Shown here: piece after piece, positions 20,479 to 31,165 of the stretch
Numbering within the stretch: the stretch's first letter is position 1
How the letters are laid out: each line of letters opens with the position of its first letter
Origin: Dipteris shenzhenensis
Taxonomy: Eukaryota; Polypodiophyta; Polypodiopsida; Gleicheniales
DNA length: 64,000 bases
Strand: one strand, 5' to 3'
NCBI GenBank assembly: GCA_047967505.1
Contig: CM106541.1
Translations under genes and position numbers: made by a program
The notes under the pieces: model-generated
The model's database searches: none
The model's input: only the letters and a program-made list of their open reading frames with translations
Told to the model about the DNA's origin: nothing

Positions 20479-21021
20479 ATATATAAGATTGTGGCATTTG
20501 GCATTTTACTACATTGCTCTCATCCACCCTTGCTCTCCTACTTTGCTCCACACACACTCCTCCAGCTCTTTTCTGCCCCAGCTCTACTTTGCTCCATGCT
20601 CCTTCCTCTAACTCTCATCACTCATCTGCTCCCCTACTCATCTATTGCTCACCCACTCATCTTCACCATGCCTACTACCACCACCCCTCGATGCACTGTG
20701 ATCCCATTGTTATCTGCCTTCTCATATAAGGTGATTGTGTTGCACTCACCTGGAGTAAAAAAGCTGGCACTAGTGGACACCCTTCCTTCCCACGGTCAAA
20801 TCCCCCCATATTTGCATGTCACTACCTTAGAAGGCATGCTCACCTTTGGCCGCTTTATGGCTATGCTGTATGGGTTCCCCCTAGACATCGATGAAGGCCT
20901 CAAGATTTTCACAGCAAAGTACTCTCAACTTCTTGGGGGGGTCATAAAGTCCTGGCAATGTGCATGGTCTTTGACCATCTCCTCCATTGGTTCCCTAAAA
21001 TGTTTCAATGCAATAAACTAG
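20479..21021 (+). CDS. Unidentified ORF with a plausible promoter
   Basis: A TATATAAG box at about 20478-20486 precedes a long pyrimidine-rich leader and an ATG at 20667 in good context (CACCATGCC). From there 117 codons are open: MPTTTTPRCTVIPLLSAFSY, SPGVKKLALVDTLPSHGQIP, TLEGMLTFGRFMAMLYGFPL, ending at 21021. The frame is also open upstream to 20491, but that part is low-complexity Leu/Ser/Pro. I do not recognise the product. It lies beside the split palindrome-rich block and may be the first exon of the element that owns those repeats. Confidence 0.3.
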   Translation: MYKIVAFGILLHCSHPPLLSYFAPHTLLQLFSAPALLCSMLLPLTLITHLLPYSSIAHPLIFTMPTTTTPRCTVIPLLSAFSYKVIVLHSPGVKKLALVDTLPSHGQIPPYLHVTTLEGMLTFGRFMAMLYGFPLDIDEGLKIFTAKYSQLLGGVIKSWQCAWSLTISSIGSLKCFNAIN

Positions 21022-21379
21022 GCTAGCAATACTGAGTTATACAAATTTCCTCTTGCTCAAACGAGGCTTATAGCCACTCAGCAATGGCTAGATGTAATCT
21101 TTTGGCCTCTAATGCCCTCATCAATATTTTGGTTTGTTGGATGTAATATTTTGGTCTCTAAGGCTCGTCTTTGCAAGCCAACCTTGAATTTTAATGATCT
21201 ACATGGGCACGCTGCCTAGTGAGGTGGCAAAGCTACAGCAAAAGGTTGCACGATGATAGGTGGTCAGGCCACGCTGCACAAAGTAGTGCAGAGATCCATG
21301 ACATAGTGCAGAGCTGCCGTGTGTCGAGCTCTATGGTGTTCAAAATAAATGGATTGCGTCTCATTATTATGCTAGCACA
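21022..21379. other. Unassigned spacer
   Basis: No coding or repeat signal was recognised. Confidence 0.4.
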
Positions 21380-22460
21380 ACATCATGTCATCGGGAAAAT
21401 TTTTAGCGAGAGCACGGGTCCGCATAAAATTCAAAATTTCACCTAGGAGTGTGTCACATTGTGGCCCCAAAATGGCTCCAAAAATAGTTTTGCGATTGGC
21501 TAAACCCAAGCATACGTTGACCTGCTTATGTACCTTCTGAGTGTACTTGCCCTGAAAGTGTAATCCTTGTGTCATTTTTCCATATTTCTATCCCAAGAAA
21601 TCATGGAGTTTTTCCATATCCTTCATGTCAAACTTTTGGGTGAGCTGACTCTGCTTCTGAGATGAGATGTCCACTAGAGTCGGTGATAAATGAATAAAGT
21701 CATCAACATAAAGCACTGAAAGAAGGATGTCTTCAGTAGTCTTTCTGATGCAAAGAGATGGATTTGAATTTGATGGCTGAACCTAGAGGCCAAAAAGTGA
21801 CGATGAATCCTTGCATTCCATGCATAAGGATCCTGTTTCAAACCATAGAGTAATTTCTAGGAAGGCATTTTTCACAACCATCTAGTGGATTGGCCAACAA
21901 AATGGGCTACAAGAGCTATGGATGTCTTGATGATAGTCATATTTGCAACTAGTGCAAAGTTCTCCTCATAATCTATACCATACTCTTGGGCATATCCCTT
22001 GGACCTAGCCTTGAATCTATCAACCTTACCATTTGTGTTGAGTTTGACTTTGTAAACCCATTTGCATACTATGGGCTTCTTTTGTGTAGGACGATATGCC
22101 AAGGCCCAAGTTTGGTTCTTGAGAAGAGCATTGTACTCTTCATTTATTGCATGTTGCCACTCAGGGACTTGCACTACATCTTTGAGGAGGTTGGCTCATC
22201 AAATTCCATCACTTTGACCATGAATGCATATTTGTTGTATCCACGATGTCAAGGACCTTCTCTTTGCCTTTACTATGAGTGGTCATTGTGGACTACATAC
22301 TCTCTGACTCTATAGGCAAAGAAATCTAGTGTATCATTAGCATTACTGGTGGAGGTGGAGTAGAAACTATAGTCAGACTATCAAAGTATGATGAGGCCTC
22401 GTCAATGATAGCATCCCTAAACATTATCAACTTCTGCTTGACTAGATCATAGATTCGGTA
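21380..22460 (-). pseudogene. Ty1/copia pol remnant (integrase end and RT)
   Basis: Minus-strand reading: VPEWQHAINEEYNALLKNQT, CKWVYKVKLNTNGKVDRFKA, GYAQEYGIDYEENFALVANM (22174-21872), the N-terminal RT core. A deletion and frame changes follow, then the YVDD box in LYVDDFIHLSP and KFDMKDMEKLHDFLG (about 21710-21590). The part above 22174 (NKYAFMVKVMEFDEP) is the linker after integrase. No RNase H or LTR was found next to it. Confidence 0.85.
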
Positions 22461-22659
22461 TTATGACACCAAAAATTGATATCTTTTATTCGGCATTGGT
22501 GTTTCTTTTCTTTGATAAGAGCAAGTGATATCCTAGTGGCTCTTGTTGATCATTTTAAATACCATGTGTATGAATGATAAATACCTTAGTATGGAGTGAG
22601 AGTTATTTGTGGATGGGATATTATGAGGTTTTTAGAAAACAGGAAGACTAAGTCATATA
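22461..22659. other. Unassigned AT-rich spacer
   Basis: Nothing recognised. Confidence 0.4.
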
Positions 22660-22724
22660 AAGAGGTGGGTCTCATGTCCATGTGTTCCAATAAGGTAAGA
22701 GACATCACATGCCAAGCAAATGGA

Positions 22725-22920
22725 AGGCTTATGGAGGAGTGTGGAAGAGTCTGGAGTCAAGAGGAATCCTTCTAGAATTTCTATGTGGAATATAAGGAAG
22801 ATGTGGACATATGGGAAAGAGAGGGTCCCTATGGGCTTATGGAGGATTATGGAAGAGTGTGGAGTCAATAGGAATCCATCTAGAATTCCAATAGGAATAA
22901 GGAGGATTTGGACATATGGG
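22725..22920 (+). repeat. Two ~105-bp tandem units
   Basis: GGAGTGTGGAAGAGT-TGGAGTCAA...GGAATCC-TCTAGAATTCC...GGACATATGGG occurs twice (about 22734-22817 and 22849-22920), giving the repeated peptide NPSRIxxxxxRxxWTYG. Confidence 0.85.
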
Positions 22921-23942
22921 ATTAGAGTTGGAGGCTGAATATGCAAGCACACATAGTCTAGAATTGAGGGGAGCTTCCAAAATCCACAGTCTTTGTTGGC
23001 AAGAAAAGAAGCATCTCGACCTTTGGGTAGAAGGATCCTTGTATCCTTTAGATCCTACCAACCAAAAGAGCCCTCCTTTCCATACAATGCATGAGCTAGT
23101 TCGGTTTGTTAGAAATGGACATGCAGGGTTGCTTGGTTATTACAATCGGTTAAACAATGCTCAGTCAATGGCTATGCAAGCAAGCGAGATGCGTAGAGCC
23201 CAAGCAAAGATGTTAGCACATTTAGGAAATAGCACCATTGTTGCAATGCATAACTCTACGCAGAATCTTCAAAGGAAGAACTAGAATCTTCATGATAAAG
23301 CCAAAGCATTGGACTTCGAGCGACATAAATTAGAAGAGTCACTCTGTAAGCTAGCTGAGTCCAAAAAAGGCTTGGAAAGATCTATATACAATCAAGTTTG
23401 ACAAGCCGTAGAGAAGGAACGAGAGAAGGTAGAAGAACGAGTGCAAAAGATGAAAGAAACACCTTTGGGATTGAAGGAGAGGAAAAGAAGGTACTTACAT
23501 AACATGGATGCATTGGCACCCACTGGTGGTGCTAGAAAGAGGAGAGTCCGGGCTACAAGGTTGGTTATCAAATGTTCCAATGAGATTACACTCTTTTGTG
23601 CTACACTATTTGTGACTAAGTTTAGCTTGTGATACTGCCGGTGTAAGTCGTGAAGCCTATACATCTATTTTCAAAATTTTCAGGTCTGCTATTTTGGGAA
23701 AGTATAAGAAGCCTACAGTGTCCCTACCCACACCTTGGTATATGAGACGTGCACGGTGAGAAACAAACCAATGTGCAACAGAAATGCTTCGAGGGTACCA
23801 TTGCATAAGGGGCACAATGACTTGGAAGAGTAAAAGAAATTTGGCTTGCAAACCTTTGAGATGAATGCTTTCAACAATGTCTACTTAGATGTTGAGAAAC
23901 TACAACAAGCAATGGTCAAATTCTATGGCATGAGAGAAGATG

Positions 23943-24032
23943 GTAAGAGGAAATCCATTATAGCATTGCACTTTACTTAGCTCATTTCCTATATCATGTT
24001 TATCCTAATGATTTCTCTCTTTTGTTGTACAG
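23943..24032 (+). other. Intron, 90 bp
   Basis: GT-AG, with a pyrimidine-rich TCTCTCTTTTGTTGTACAG end; splicing keeps the frame (phase 1). Confidence 0.8.
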
Positions 24033-25102
24033 ATTACAATGGAAAGCTCATATTTATCATCAAAATGGATGAAGCTCGATTGGTGAAAGAACACAAGTTA
24101 GAGAGAGTCAGCATCTACATTATGAATAAAGCCTTAGCCCTTGTTCAAGGGAACGAAGAAGTAGAGCAAGATTTCTCAGTGCAATCAGAGAAAGATATAT
24201 GGTGGCTTGTAGAATTTGAGACTCCGAAAGAGTGCCACGAGACATTGAAGTGGATTCTACATAGAATAGGAATCCCATCGATGATCTGAAGACAAAAGGA
24301 AGGGCAAAAATTGACAATCAATGGCCACAGAACCTTTCAAGTTAAATGGCATCTTGCTGGTGATTTGAAAACCCTCATGTGCTTGCATGGTTGTGATACA
24401 GGGGCAAATGCAATGAACACATGTCTTTATTGCATGTGTTCACAACGTAAGCAAAAGGCTAACTTACAATGGGAGAATGGCATTCTATCTTGCAGCCAAA
24501 CACAAGCTCCCAATCATGACAAGAAGGATCCAAAGTGGGATCCCATCTTGCCCATCCCACTTGAGACAGTACACATATGTACTTTACACGTAGAACTGCG
24601 TGTATTTGATAAGTTGTTGTATTTGCATCTTATTTATGCTTGGAATTTAATTCCGCAAGAAGTATCCACACGGTGCATTACAAAAGTTGAGAAGTTGCTG
24701 TTAGAGATGGGATTCCATGGAGGACATGTCAAACTTAGGGAGGATAAGAAAATGTCTGGGGCAACACAGAATCTTCCTGCAAAGGTGTCCATGGGTAGAG
24801 GGAAGGCAAGGAGATTCCTATCGAACCACAATCTCGACAAAGACAAGCATACATTGTCTCAAAGTAGTTTGGGTTTGGAATACTAGAAAGCATTGTGTGA
24901 ATGCATGACCAATAAGGCTTCTCATCCTCAAGTAGCAACTTTGAGAGCTAAAGTATGGACAAAGGTAGATGCATTGATAAAATTGCTTTGCCAGGTTCAA
25001 ATCGATGAGATGTATTATGATAGGTTCAGGATGGTTGTGAAAGATTTTATGCAATCAATGGTGGTGAAAGCATGGGGGGAATCGCACATTACGCATTACA
25101 TG

Positions 25103-25184
25103 GTAATCATGACACCATCGTAATATTTAGCACTTGCTTTATAAATAGTTTTTGTTGCTAAAATGATTCTCATCATGGTTGCAG
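25103..25184 (+). other. Intron, 82 bp
   Basis: GT-AG, TTGCTAAAATGATTCTCATC before GGTTGCAG; splicing is phase 0 and joins two conserved-looking halves. Confidence 0.85.
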
Positions 25185-25669
25185 CATATTCTCTATGCAC
25201 ATAGACCATGGTTTGTACAAAATTGGGGTCCTTTGTCCATTTGGAATACACAAGGCATGGAGAAGTTGCACTATAAAGCCAAGGCAGCCTACTTCAAGAA
25301 CTCAAGGCATGCTGGTGGGGTCACTTGCAATAATGCATTGCATGAGATGTTTGACTGGTTTTTTAGATGTTTACTAGGAAGGACTTTGAAGTTTGAAAAG
25401 GCAAAGGCATCAGAACTTGCAAAAGCAGTTCAAATTATATCAAAGAATAGAAGGCATAGTGCTTGGAAAGCATCCATAGGGAGTCGAGGAGTCACACGTT
25501 GGTTGCAAGCTAGAGCAAGAGAAGGGAGCAAATGGGTCCAACCACCAACAAAAGCTATGGTGTAATTGTATACAAATATGAAATAAATATATTGCTTATT
25601 TTGGCCACAATTTGTGTACTCACTCTTTCATATCTTGCTTATTTTGACCACCATTTTTGTACTCACACG

Positions 25670-25925
25670 ACGTTGGGGAAAGTGGGGACATGATGAAGGA
25701 AGAGGGAGAGAAGGGAGGGGCATGGGGTGGGGCAAGGGGAAGGGTAGAGTGGTAGCAAGGCTAGGGGGATGGGGGGAGGGGAGGTATGGGGGAGGGCGAC
25801 GGGTGTGGGCAGGGCAAGTACGGGGAGGGCAATGGGTGTGGGCGGAGCAAGTAGGGGGAGGGCAATGGGGGGGAAGGGCGATGAGGGTGGGGGGGTTGGA
25901 GGGGTTAGAGAGGGGGTAGGGGGCA
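25670..25925 (+). repeat. G-run-rich tract upstream of the H3-like gene
   Basis: About 250 bp dominated by runs of three to seven G with short A/T/C spacers, including repeats of GGAGGGCAATGGG and GTGTGGGCGGAGCAAG. The plus strand could form G-quadruplexes. It ends about 50 bp before the TATA box of the next gene. Confidence 0.85.
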
Positions 25926-25929
25926 CGAT

Positions 25930-26013
25930 GAAACCCTAAACATAATTAAAAGGGATGTCAAAACATGATGGGCCTATATAAAACGTTAAAAAAACCCTAA
26001 CTCTCACTATTCA
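25930..26013 (+). promoter_or_regulatory. Core promoter of the H3-like gene
   Basis: CCTATATAAAACG (about 25972-25984) is a good TATA box, roughly 30 bp upstream of AAAAAACCCTAACTCTCAC, which looks like a transcription start with a telobox-like AAACCCTAA. A second AAACCCTAAAC lies at about 25931. Telobox-like motifs are common near the start of plant genes for translation and cell growth. Confidence 0.6.
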
Positions 26014-27086
26014 ATGGCAAGAGTGAAGAACATTGCTAGACCCACTGGATGCCGCCTCCAACCTTCCTCCTCTAGCTCCGCCACCTCCATGGCATTTGTG
26101 CACACGAACCTGTCCGGGTTCGGTGGCGCCTTCCTCAACTCTCATGAGCCCTCCCCCAACTCTTGTGAGATCTCCTAGGACTCTCGTGAGCCATCCTCCA
26201 ACTCTCATGAGCCCTCCCCCAAGTCCCATGAGCCCACTCTCGAGTCTCGTGAACCTTCTCCTCCTCCCAAGTCTCGTGAGCCCACTCCCAAGCCCCAAGG
26301 GCATGAGCCTTCCCCTCAGCCTCAGCCTTCCCCTTAGCCTCAACCTCAGCTTGACCCTCAACCTTCCCCTTAACCTTCCCCTCAGCCTCATCCTTCCCCT
26401 CAACCTCCCAGCTTGACCCTCAACCTTCCCCTCAGCCTTTCCCTCCCCATGAGAGCACTCCCCCGATCGAACAAAATGTGTTCGATAACCTCCCGGACAT
26501 AGAGAGGCTTCCTAAGGGCCAATAGACTGCTAGGAAGAGCACAATCTTCCCTCTCCCAATGATACAGCCCATCGTAGAGATGATACCTATGCCCATGAAG
26601 AGGGTAAAGCAAACGCCGAGGAAGCCCCATCCCAAAGAAGGACAAAGCTCAAGACGTTCGCAAGAGGAAAATTCGAAGGAGGATCAACACAGACAAGAGC
26701 AGCGGAAGAAATTCAAGGAAGACATGAGGTCATGGCATCGTGTTCGGGTACCTGTAATGCCTCCACCAAGAGTGAGGAAGCCGTAAAGAGCAAAGCCAAG
26801 AGTGCGGGCCCTAAGGGAGATTAGGCAAATGTAGAAGACCACCGACAATCCAATCCCGCATGCTCCCTTCCAACGTGTGGTACAAGAGATAGCACAGGGA
26901 TACAAGGATGACATGCGATTTAGCACAGGAGCTATGGGGGCACTCCAGGAGGCTACGGAGCAAGTGACCACTGCCCTGTTTGAGGATGCCAACTTGTGTG
27001 CCATCCATGCAAAGTGCATCATGGTCATGGATAAGGACATGGCTTTAGTGAAACGGCTATGGAGTGACCCAAGTTTGAAGCTCTAG
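26014..27086 (+). pseudogene. Histone H3-like gene with very long proline-rich tail
   Basis: From ATG 26014 the protein starts MARVKNIARPTG (H3: MARTKQTARKSTG). A Ser/Pro/Glu repeat follows (SHEPSP, SREPTP, PQPQPSP; 26130-26455). A one-base shift at about 26401-26412 leads into a frame with GQ-stop-TARKST (26515-26545), VKQTPRKPHPKEG (about 26597-26640), a basic coil and the histone fold: ALREIR, QKTTDN, PFQRVVQEIAQGYKDDMRF, MGALQEATEQ, LFEDANLCAIHAK, MDKDMALVKRLW, stop at 27084. Loop 1 and alpha-N have canonical H3 length, so this is not a CENH3. Stops at 26176, 26335, 26371, 26523, 26784 and 26832, mostly TAG/TAA where CAG/CAA fits, make it non-functional here. No introns are seen. In an intact relative it would be a nucleosome or nucleosome-mimic protein. 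Confidence 0.85.
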
Positions 27087-27200
27087 ATTCTCTTACAACC
27101 CACTCTTAGGACTTAGACAGCCCCTTGCCCTTGAAGGCACTATCTTGTATCTAAGGCCCAAGGGCCAATCTTTTTTAATAAAATATATCGATATTCTCTA
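27087..27200 (+). terminator. Likely 3' UTR and polyadenylation region of the H3-like gene
   Basis: About 90 bp after the stop codon, TTTTTTAATAAAATATATCG supplies an AATAAA signal. Confidence 0.5.
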
Positions 27201-27656
27201 CACTATCGCATTGTTGTGTATTTTCCATTTCTATGACTGCAGTAACTGATCATTTTAATGTAAGTTTTGAATTCTGTCAAATCCTAAAGGAATTTCACCG
27301 TTGTGCAGAAGGGAACAAGTCCAAAATGCCCAAATTCAGGCCGTGGTGGGTTTTGGCTTTCTGGGGTCTTGGCGACATCTCGGACACTTTTCCCTTTTGC
27401 GCAATGATGAAATTCCTTCAAATTTGACAAAAATGAACTTTCGATACCTAGAATTGGTGAAAATGATACTAAATTGGCTAGAAATATATTAAATTAACAC
27501 AATTAAAATGATGGAGAAAATATATCATCAATGACTTAAACAAAATACAATAAAATTCATGACGAGCAATGATAACTTAAAACAAATAATAAAGACATGT
27601 AGTCATGTATCCATTGAAATGTCCATTTAAATATATATTTATATATACAAAAGGCC
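27201..27656. other. Unassigned AT-rich spacer
   Basis: Short open frames only; nothing recognised. Confidence 0.4.
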
Positions 27657-29148
27657 TCACAGGCTATCTTTCTTCTTGGCTAGTTCAAGTACATCGAGAA
27701 TAGGGGTCTTTGAATCCCCTAGTGGATTCCTAGATATAAATCTAGCCACAACATCACTAACATCCTCCTCTCCTACTGCCAAAGATAGAGCCGTTGCCAT
27801 CAATGCCCTGCCATGAATGCTTAATCCAAAGGCATTGATAGCAGCCAGGCGGTGTACCAAAATGACTTTGTTGGCATTCTGAGTAATGTTGGAGTATCCC
27901 ATAGTGCGTGACAATGCCTTGCACTTTAGCAGCTCCAAAGGACCTCGAGGAGAAAATTTGTTGTGAAAGACCACAATATGCTCTATGACTTTGCCAAGGT
28001 AATGGGCCAAAGAATGATCTCGCCCAAATGCACTGTGAACATTACCCCGTCGAGATGAGAATTCATCAAGCTCAAACTCATCCAGCAACAATTCAATAAA
28101 CATTAGAAGACCGACAAAACAAATTATACTAAGAGAACATCAAAATAGAAAATATTGTTTAAATTTACCACTACAGCATCGTCGGCTTCTATCCCTTCCA
28201 CATTTGCAATGTTGATGGAACCAGGTGCTGTGTGATGTTCCATTTGGGAGGTGGACACTTTCTCCTAACCTGTGTTGGAGGTGGAAGCTTCTGCATGAGA
28301 GGGTTGTGCATCATATATGGACATGTCTGCATCCCTCATTGAAACCATTATCGTTAAGAGAAAGTTTTCCATTGTCTGGTCTTCGGTACCTAAAACCCTA
28401 GGATCTTTGATCCTTGTGTCAACATCAAACCTCGATAGGACTCCGAGTGCCTCATCCTCTCGTAGTCCAAAAAGAATCTCTATGTCATGAAGGAATACGT
28501 ACTCTTCTCCATCAATGATGAGGGGGGACAAGGGCCATAATTTTGAGTCTGGGTCAGTGGTCTCTGATGTAGATTCTTGCTCTACTAGGGGCTCTTGAAG
28601 TAGGCTCAATACTTGAGCTGCTTCCATCTCCTCTATTGGATCGTCAAGACTCTCTCCATGTACATGTCCGAGTCTATGACTAGATCAACAGTTCTACTAG
28701 AGGGGATGCTAGATGATGAGGCTTCTTCCTCTAAATTTCCTTCTTGGAGAAGGAAGATGAATGTCATCTCCCATGAAAGGAATTTGGTGCATGTATTTCC
28801 TGTGATCCCCACGTCTAGGATGTCTTGAACTTTGAGTGTCCTAAACCCTTCGTCTGTAAGGTTGTCACAAAAGCGGGCCAAGCGCTTTACAAACTTGGGT
28901 TCCTCTACGAATAGATAATTTATGTAATCTATGGGAAACCATCTCTTTGAAGAGTGGTCAAGTGTATAACCAAAAATTGAGAAATTATCTTGCATGTAAA
29001 GGATGAGATCTGAGAAGTCATCCTTGGCTCACATATATGTGCCTAGGACATCTAAAGTCCTATCAAACACTAAAAATAGCTCTTCCTCATGATCTGGAAA
29101 TGCAGTTTGTGAGATAAAGTCATGGAACACAGTTCTAGCTGAATCCAT
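27657..29148 (-). CDS. Unidentified gene, probably multi-exon
   Basis: From ATG 29148 the minus strand reads MDSARTVFHDFISQTAFPDH, FLVFDRTLDVLGTYM, a TGA (about 29028), then DNFSIFGYTLDHSSKRWFPI, FVKRLARFCDNLTDEGFRTL, KVQDILDVGITGNTCTKFLS, and an acidic EEEASSSS stretch. After a frame change (about 28640) comes EEMEAAQVLSLLQEPLVEQE, DGEEYVFLHDIEILFGLRED. A GTAAAT donor near 28165 suggests an intron before the last part (28103-27657), FGRDHSLAHYLGKVIEHIVV, CKALSRTMGYSNITQNANKV, ending AKKKDSL. The composition is strongly protein-like and better preserved than the neighbours. No domain is recognised. It may form one transposon with the next gene. Confidence 0.4.
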
Positions 29149-29431
29149 GGCAAATAGTAGCAGTTAATGGAGGGAGTAACTTGTAAGGATGGGAGTTTCT
29201 ATGGCTCTCTAAATGTGAAAGTGAGAATGTGATGTAAAAAGGGCCCTTACCCCTTAATATATATCAAAACCCTAAAAATTAAAATTAATCACAAAATCTC
29301 CAAATTTTTTGAAAAACATTTACCATGAACTGAAAGGAGAAAACATTAAAAGAAATAACATTTTAATTTAATTGTTCATTATCTTTTGAAGAAATAACTA
29401 GGATTTGATAGACAAAAACTTAAATGTTGCA

Positions 29432-30666
29432 CTAGTCAAACACATTGTTAGCAATCTTCAAAGTTGCAGGAGGAATGAAATTGGCACTATGCATGCACTT
29501 CTCCACACGGTGGCTGATATTACCACCATTTAAGGTAAAGTAGAAGGACTTTGGCATGCCGCCCTCCATGACCAATAGGTTTTCTCGCACATCCCTTAGA
29601 GTCCATTGTGATGTGACATTCACATTCTTGACATCTCCCTCTTCAACATCAATAGACAAACTTACCCCCGTATTGTCTTCATCATTAGTGTCTAGGGGAA
29701 GCCACCGACTATCTGTTTTCTTCCAGCGCCTGTACTAAAAAGCTAAATACAACATTTGGCATGACAAATGGTACCTAATAACCACATTGTCTTTACATGC
29801 ATGACATTGAAACACATCACCCTTTTGGTCGCCTGACCTGGTTCCCCAATTCATCCCAAGTAAGTCTTCAAGAGCATTTTCATCTACACACTTGCAAGAC
29901 CACATAGTTCTTGTTCTATGCATACGTATATTCTAAAATAAAGAAGAAAAAATGGGCAAAGGCATAAACCAAGATAACCTTGCCCATTTGGATCCAAATG
30001 TAAACTTCATGGCCATGCCCACATCCTTTGCAATCTTGTCCTTGTATGATTGCAATGTCCTCGAGTCCACATTGCTACAATCCATGTCTTGACGTTGTGG
30101 CGATGCAATAGTTTGCAAACGGCCATAGCTTAATGATGACATTGGAGTGATGTATGTTGCATTATACCAATACACATTCTTCATTCGCAAGGAGGCCAAC
30201 TTCTCCCCGGCATGCATTTGCTTACCTAAATCCTCACGAATCACAGTGAACTTGCCTATGAATGATTCAACTGGTTCCCACTCCTCGAAGTCCAAAGGAA
30301 AAACAAAGCTCTTAGAAACCAAACACAAAATTTCCAAATGGACTCATTACACTTACAAGTGAAAAAGATACATAGATAGAAAGGCTCATAGTGTGACGGT
30401 ATCCTAGATTGATTGAATGATGGAGGAAGCCGCATATCTTTTCCCATGTAAACATGTTGCACTTTTGCGAGCCATCCTTTCTTCCCAAACTTGAACTTCA
30501 AGATGCGCCCCTTCCACTCATGCAAGATGTCACCTCTCTTGCTCTTGGGAAGCTTATGTGGACCTTTGGCCGATCCTTTCATCACTATCCAGTCATTTAA
30601 GATGTAGGTGCAAGGGATCCACTCATCCAATGCACTTCTAGTGTTGTGGAAGACACAAGGGATCAC
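29432..30666 (-). CDS. Unidentified multi-exon gene with Cys/His zinc-like motif
   Basis: Exon 1 reads WIPCTYILNDWIVMKGSAKG, DILHEWKGRILKFKFGKKGW, HYEPFYLCIFFT. It ends at a strong donor (ACTT|GTAAGTGTAATG, about 30350), with an acceptor TTGGTTTCTAAG about 30310. Exon 2 has FPLDFEEWEPVESFIGKFTV and MDCSNVDSRTLQSYKDKIAK to FGSKWAR, with a second donor and a TTTATTTTAG acceptor (about 29990-29937). Exon 3 has MWSCKC, FQCHACKDNVVIRYHLSC (a possible Zn site CxC...CX2C...HX3C), a TAG in place of Q, WKKTDSRWLPLDT and the end KIANNVFD. The junction into exon 3 is out of frame by my reading. Function unknown. Confidence 0.4.
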
Positions 30667-31165
30667 AATATTGCGTGGTCTACTCTAGCTCACACACACA
30701 GTCATCGGTCGAGCCACCTCGCAGCTTCTTTCGTCATCACTACAAAGTTCTTCCTGCTTCTCCTACTGATGGCACCCCCATTAGCGACTCTGGGCTGCTA
30801 TCCAAGCACTTTCTCCCATCACTTCCAGTCCCTCGACTCCTTTGCTCTTTTGAGCTCCTCCTAGACCACACTGTAGCGATGCCCAAGCTGCATCCGATAG
30901 CACTCAGCCATCCCAGTAGAACCTTGGCTGTTGGCAACTACCCCCCAGCTTCTCCTCCTCGACATCACGGAGCTCCCGACCTGCAGTAGCGATGGCTCTC
31001 TGCTAGCCACCCAAGTCAACAGCCCCATTCTCCTCCTAGCTTCCCCCGAAGGGCCTTTAGCTAGCTCCACGATTAGCTTCCCCTCCTCCTGCAAGCCGCC
31101 ATCTCCTCGTAGCATGCCACTTGCAATCGCCACCTTGCCATCCAGAAGCCACAACTCATGATGCC
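30667..31165. other. GC-rich segment with open frames on both strands
   Basis: This segment is clearly more GC-rich than its surroundings. The plus strand is open for 104 codons (30675-30989) and the minus strand for 97 (31154-30861), both rich in Ser, Pro, Arg and Gly. Neither product is recognised, so I cannot choose a coding strand. Confidence 0.3.

Larger units (their letters stand above)
22916..25565 (+). pseudogene. Multi-exon transposase-like gene, family unnamed
   Basis: Two introns are well supported because removing them restores the frame exactly. Intron 23943-24032 (GTAAGA...TTGTACAG) joins MREDD|YNGKLIF, and intron 25103-25184 (GTAATC...GGTTGCAG) joins HITHYM|HILYAHRPWF. The central exon has WHLAGDLKTLMCLHGCDTGA, a CLYCMC zinc-like pair, IPLETVHICTLHVELRVFDK and EMGFHGGHVKLREDKK. 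The last exon has WGPLSIWNTQGMEKLHYKAK and NSRHAGGVTCNNALHEMFDW. A coiled-coil part lies upstream (23110-23500). In-frame stops at 23282 (TAG), 23399 (TGA), about 23830 (TAA), 24287 (TGA) and 24884 (TAG) make it a pseudogene. The GDLK, Cys-pair and THYMH order recalls transposase-like proteins scattered in eukaryotes; that link is from memory and untested. Confidence 0.55.

Noticed and set aside
26808-27086. Centromeric histone CENH3
   Set aside because: Alpha-N and loop 1 have the same length as canonical H3, and the core keeps canonical phrases (LFEDANLCAIHAK). CENH3 proteins usually have a longer loop 1 and more diverged core.
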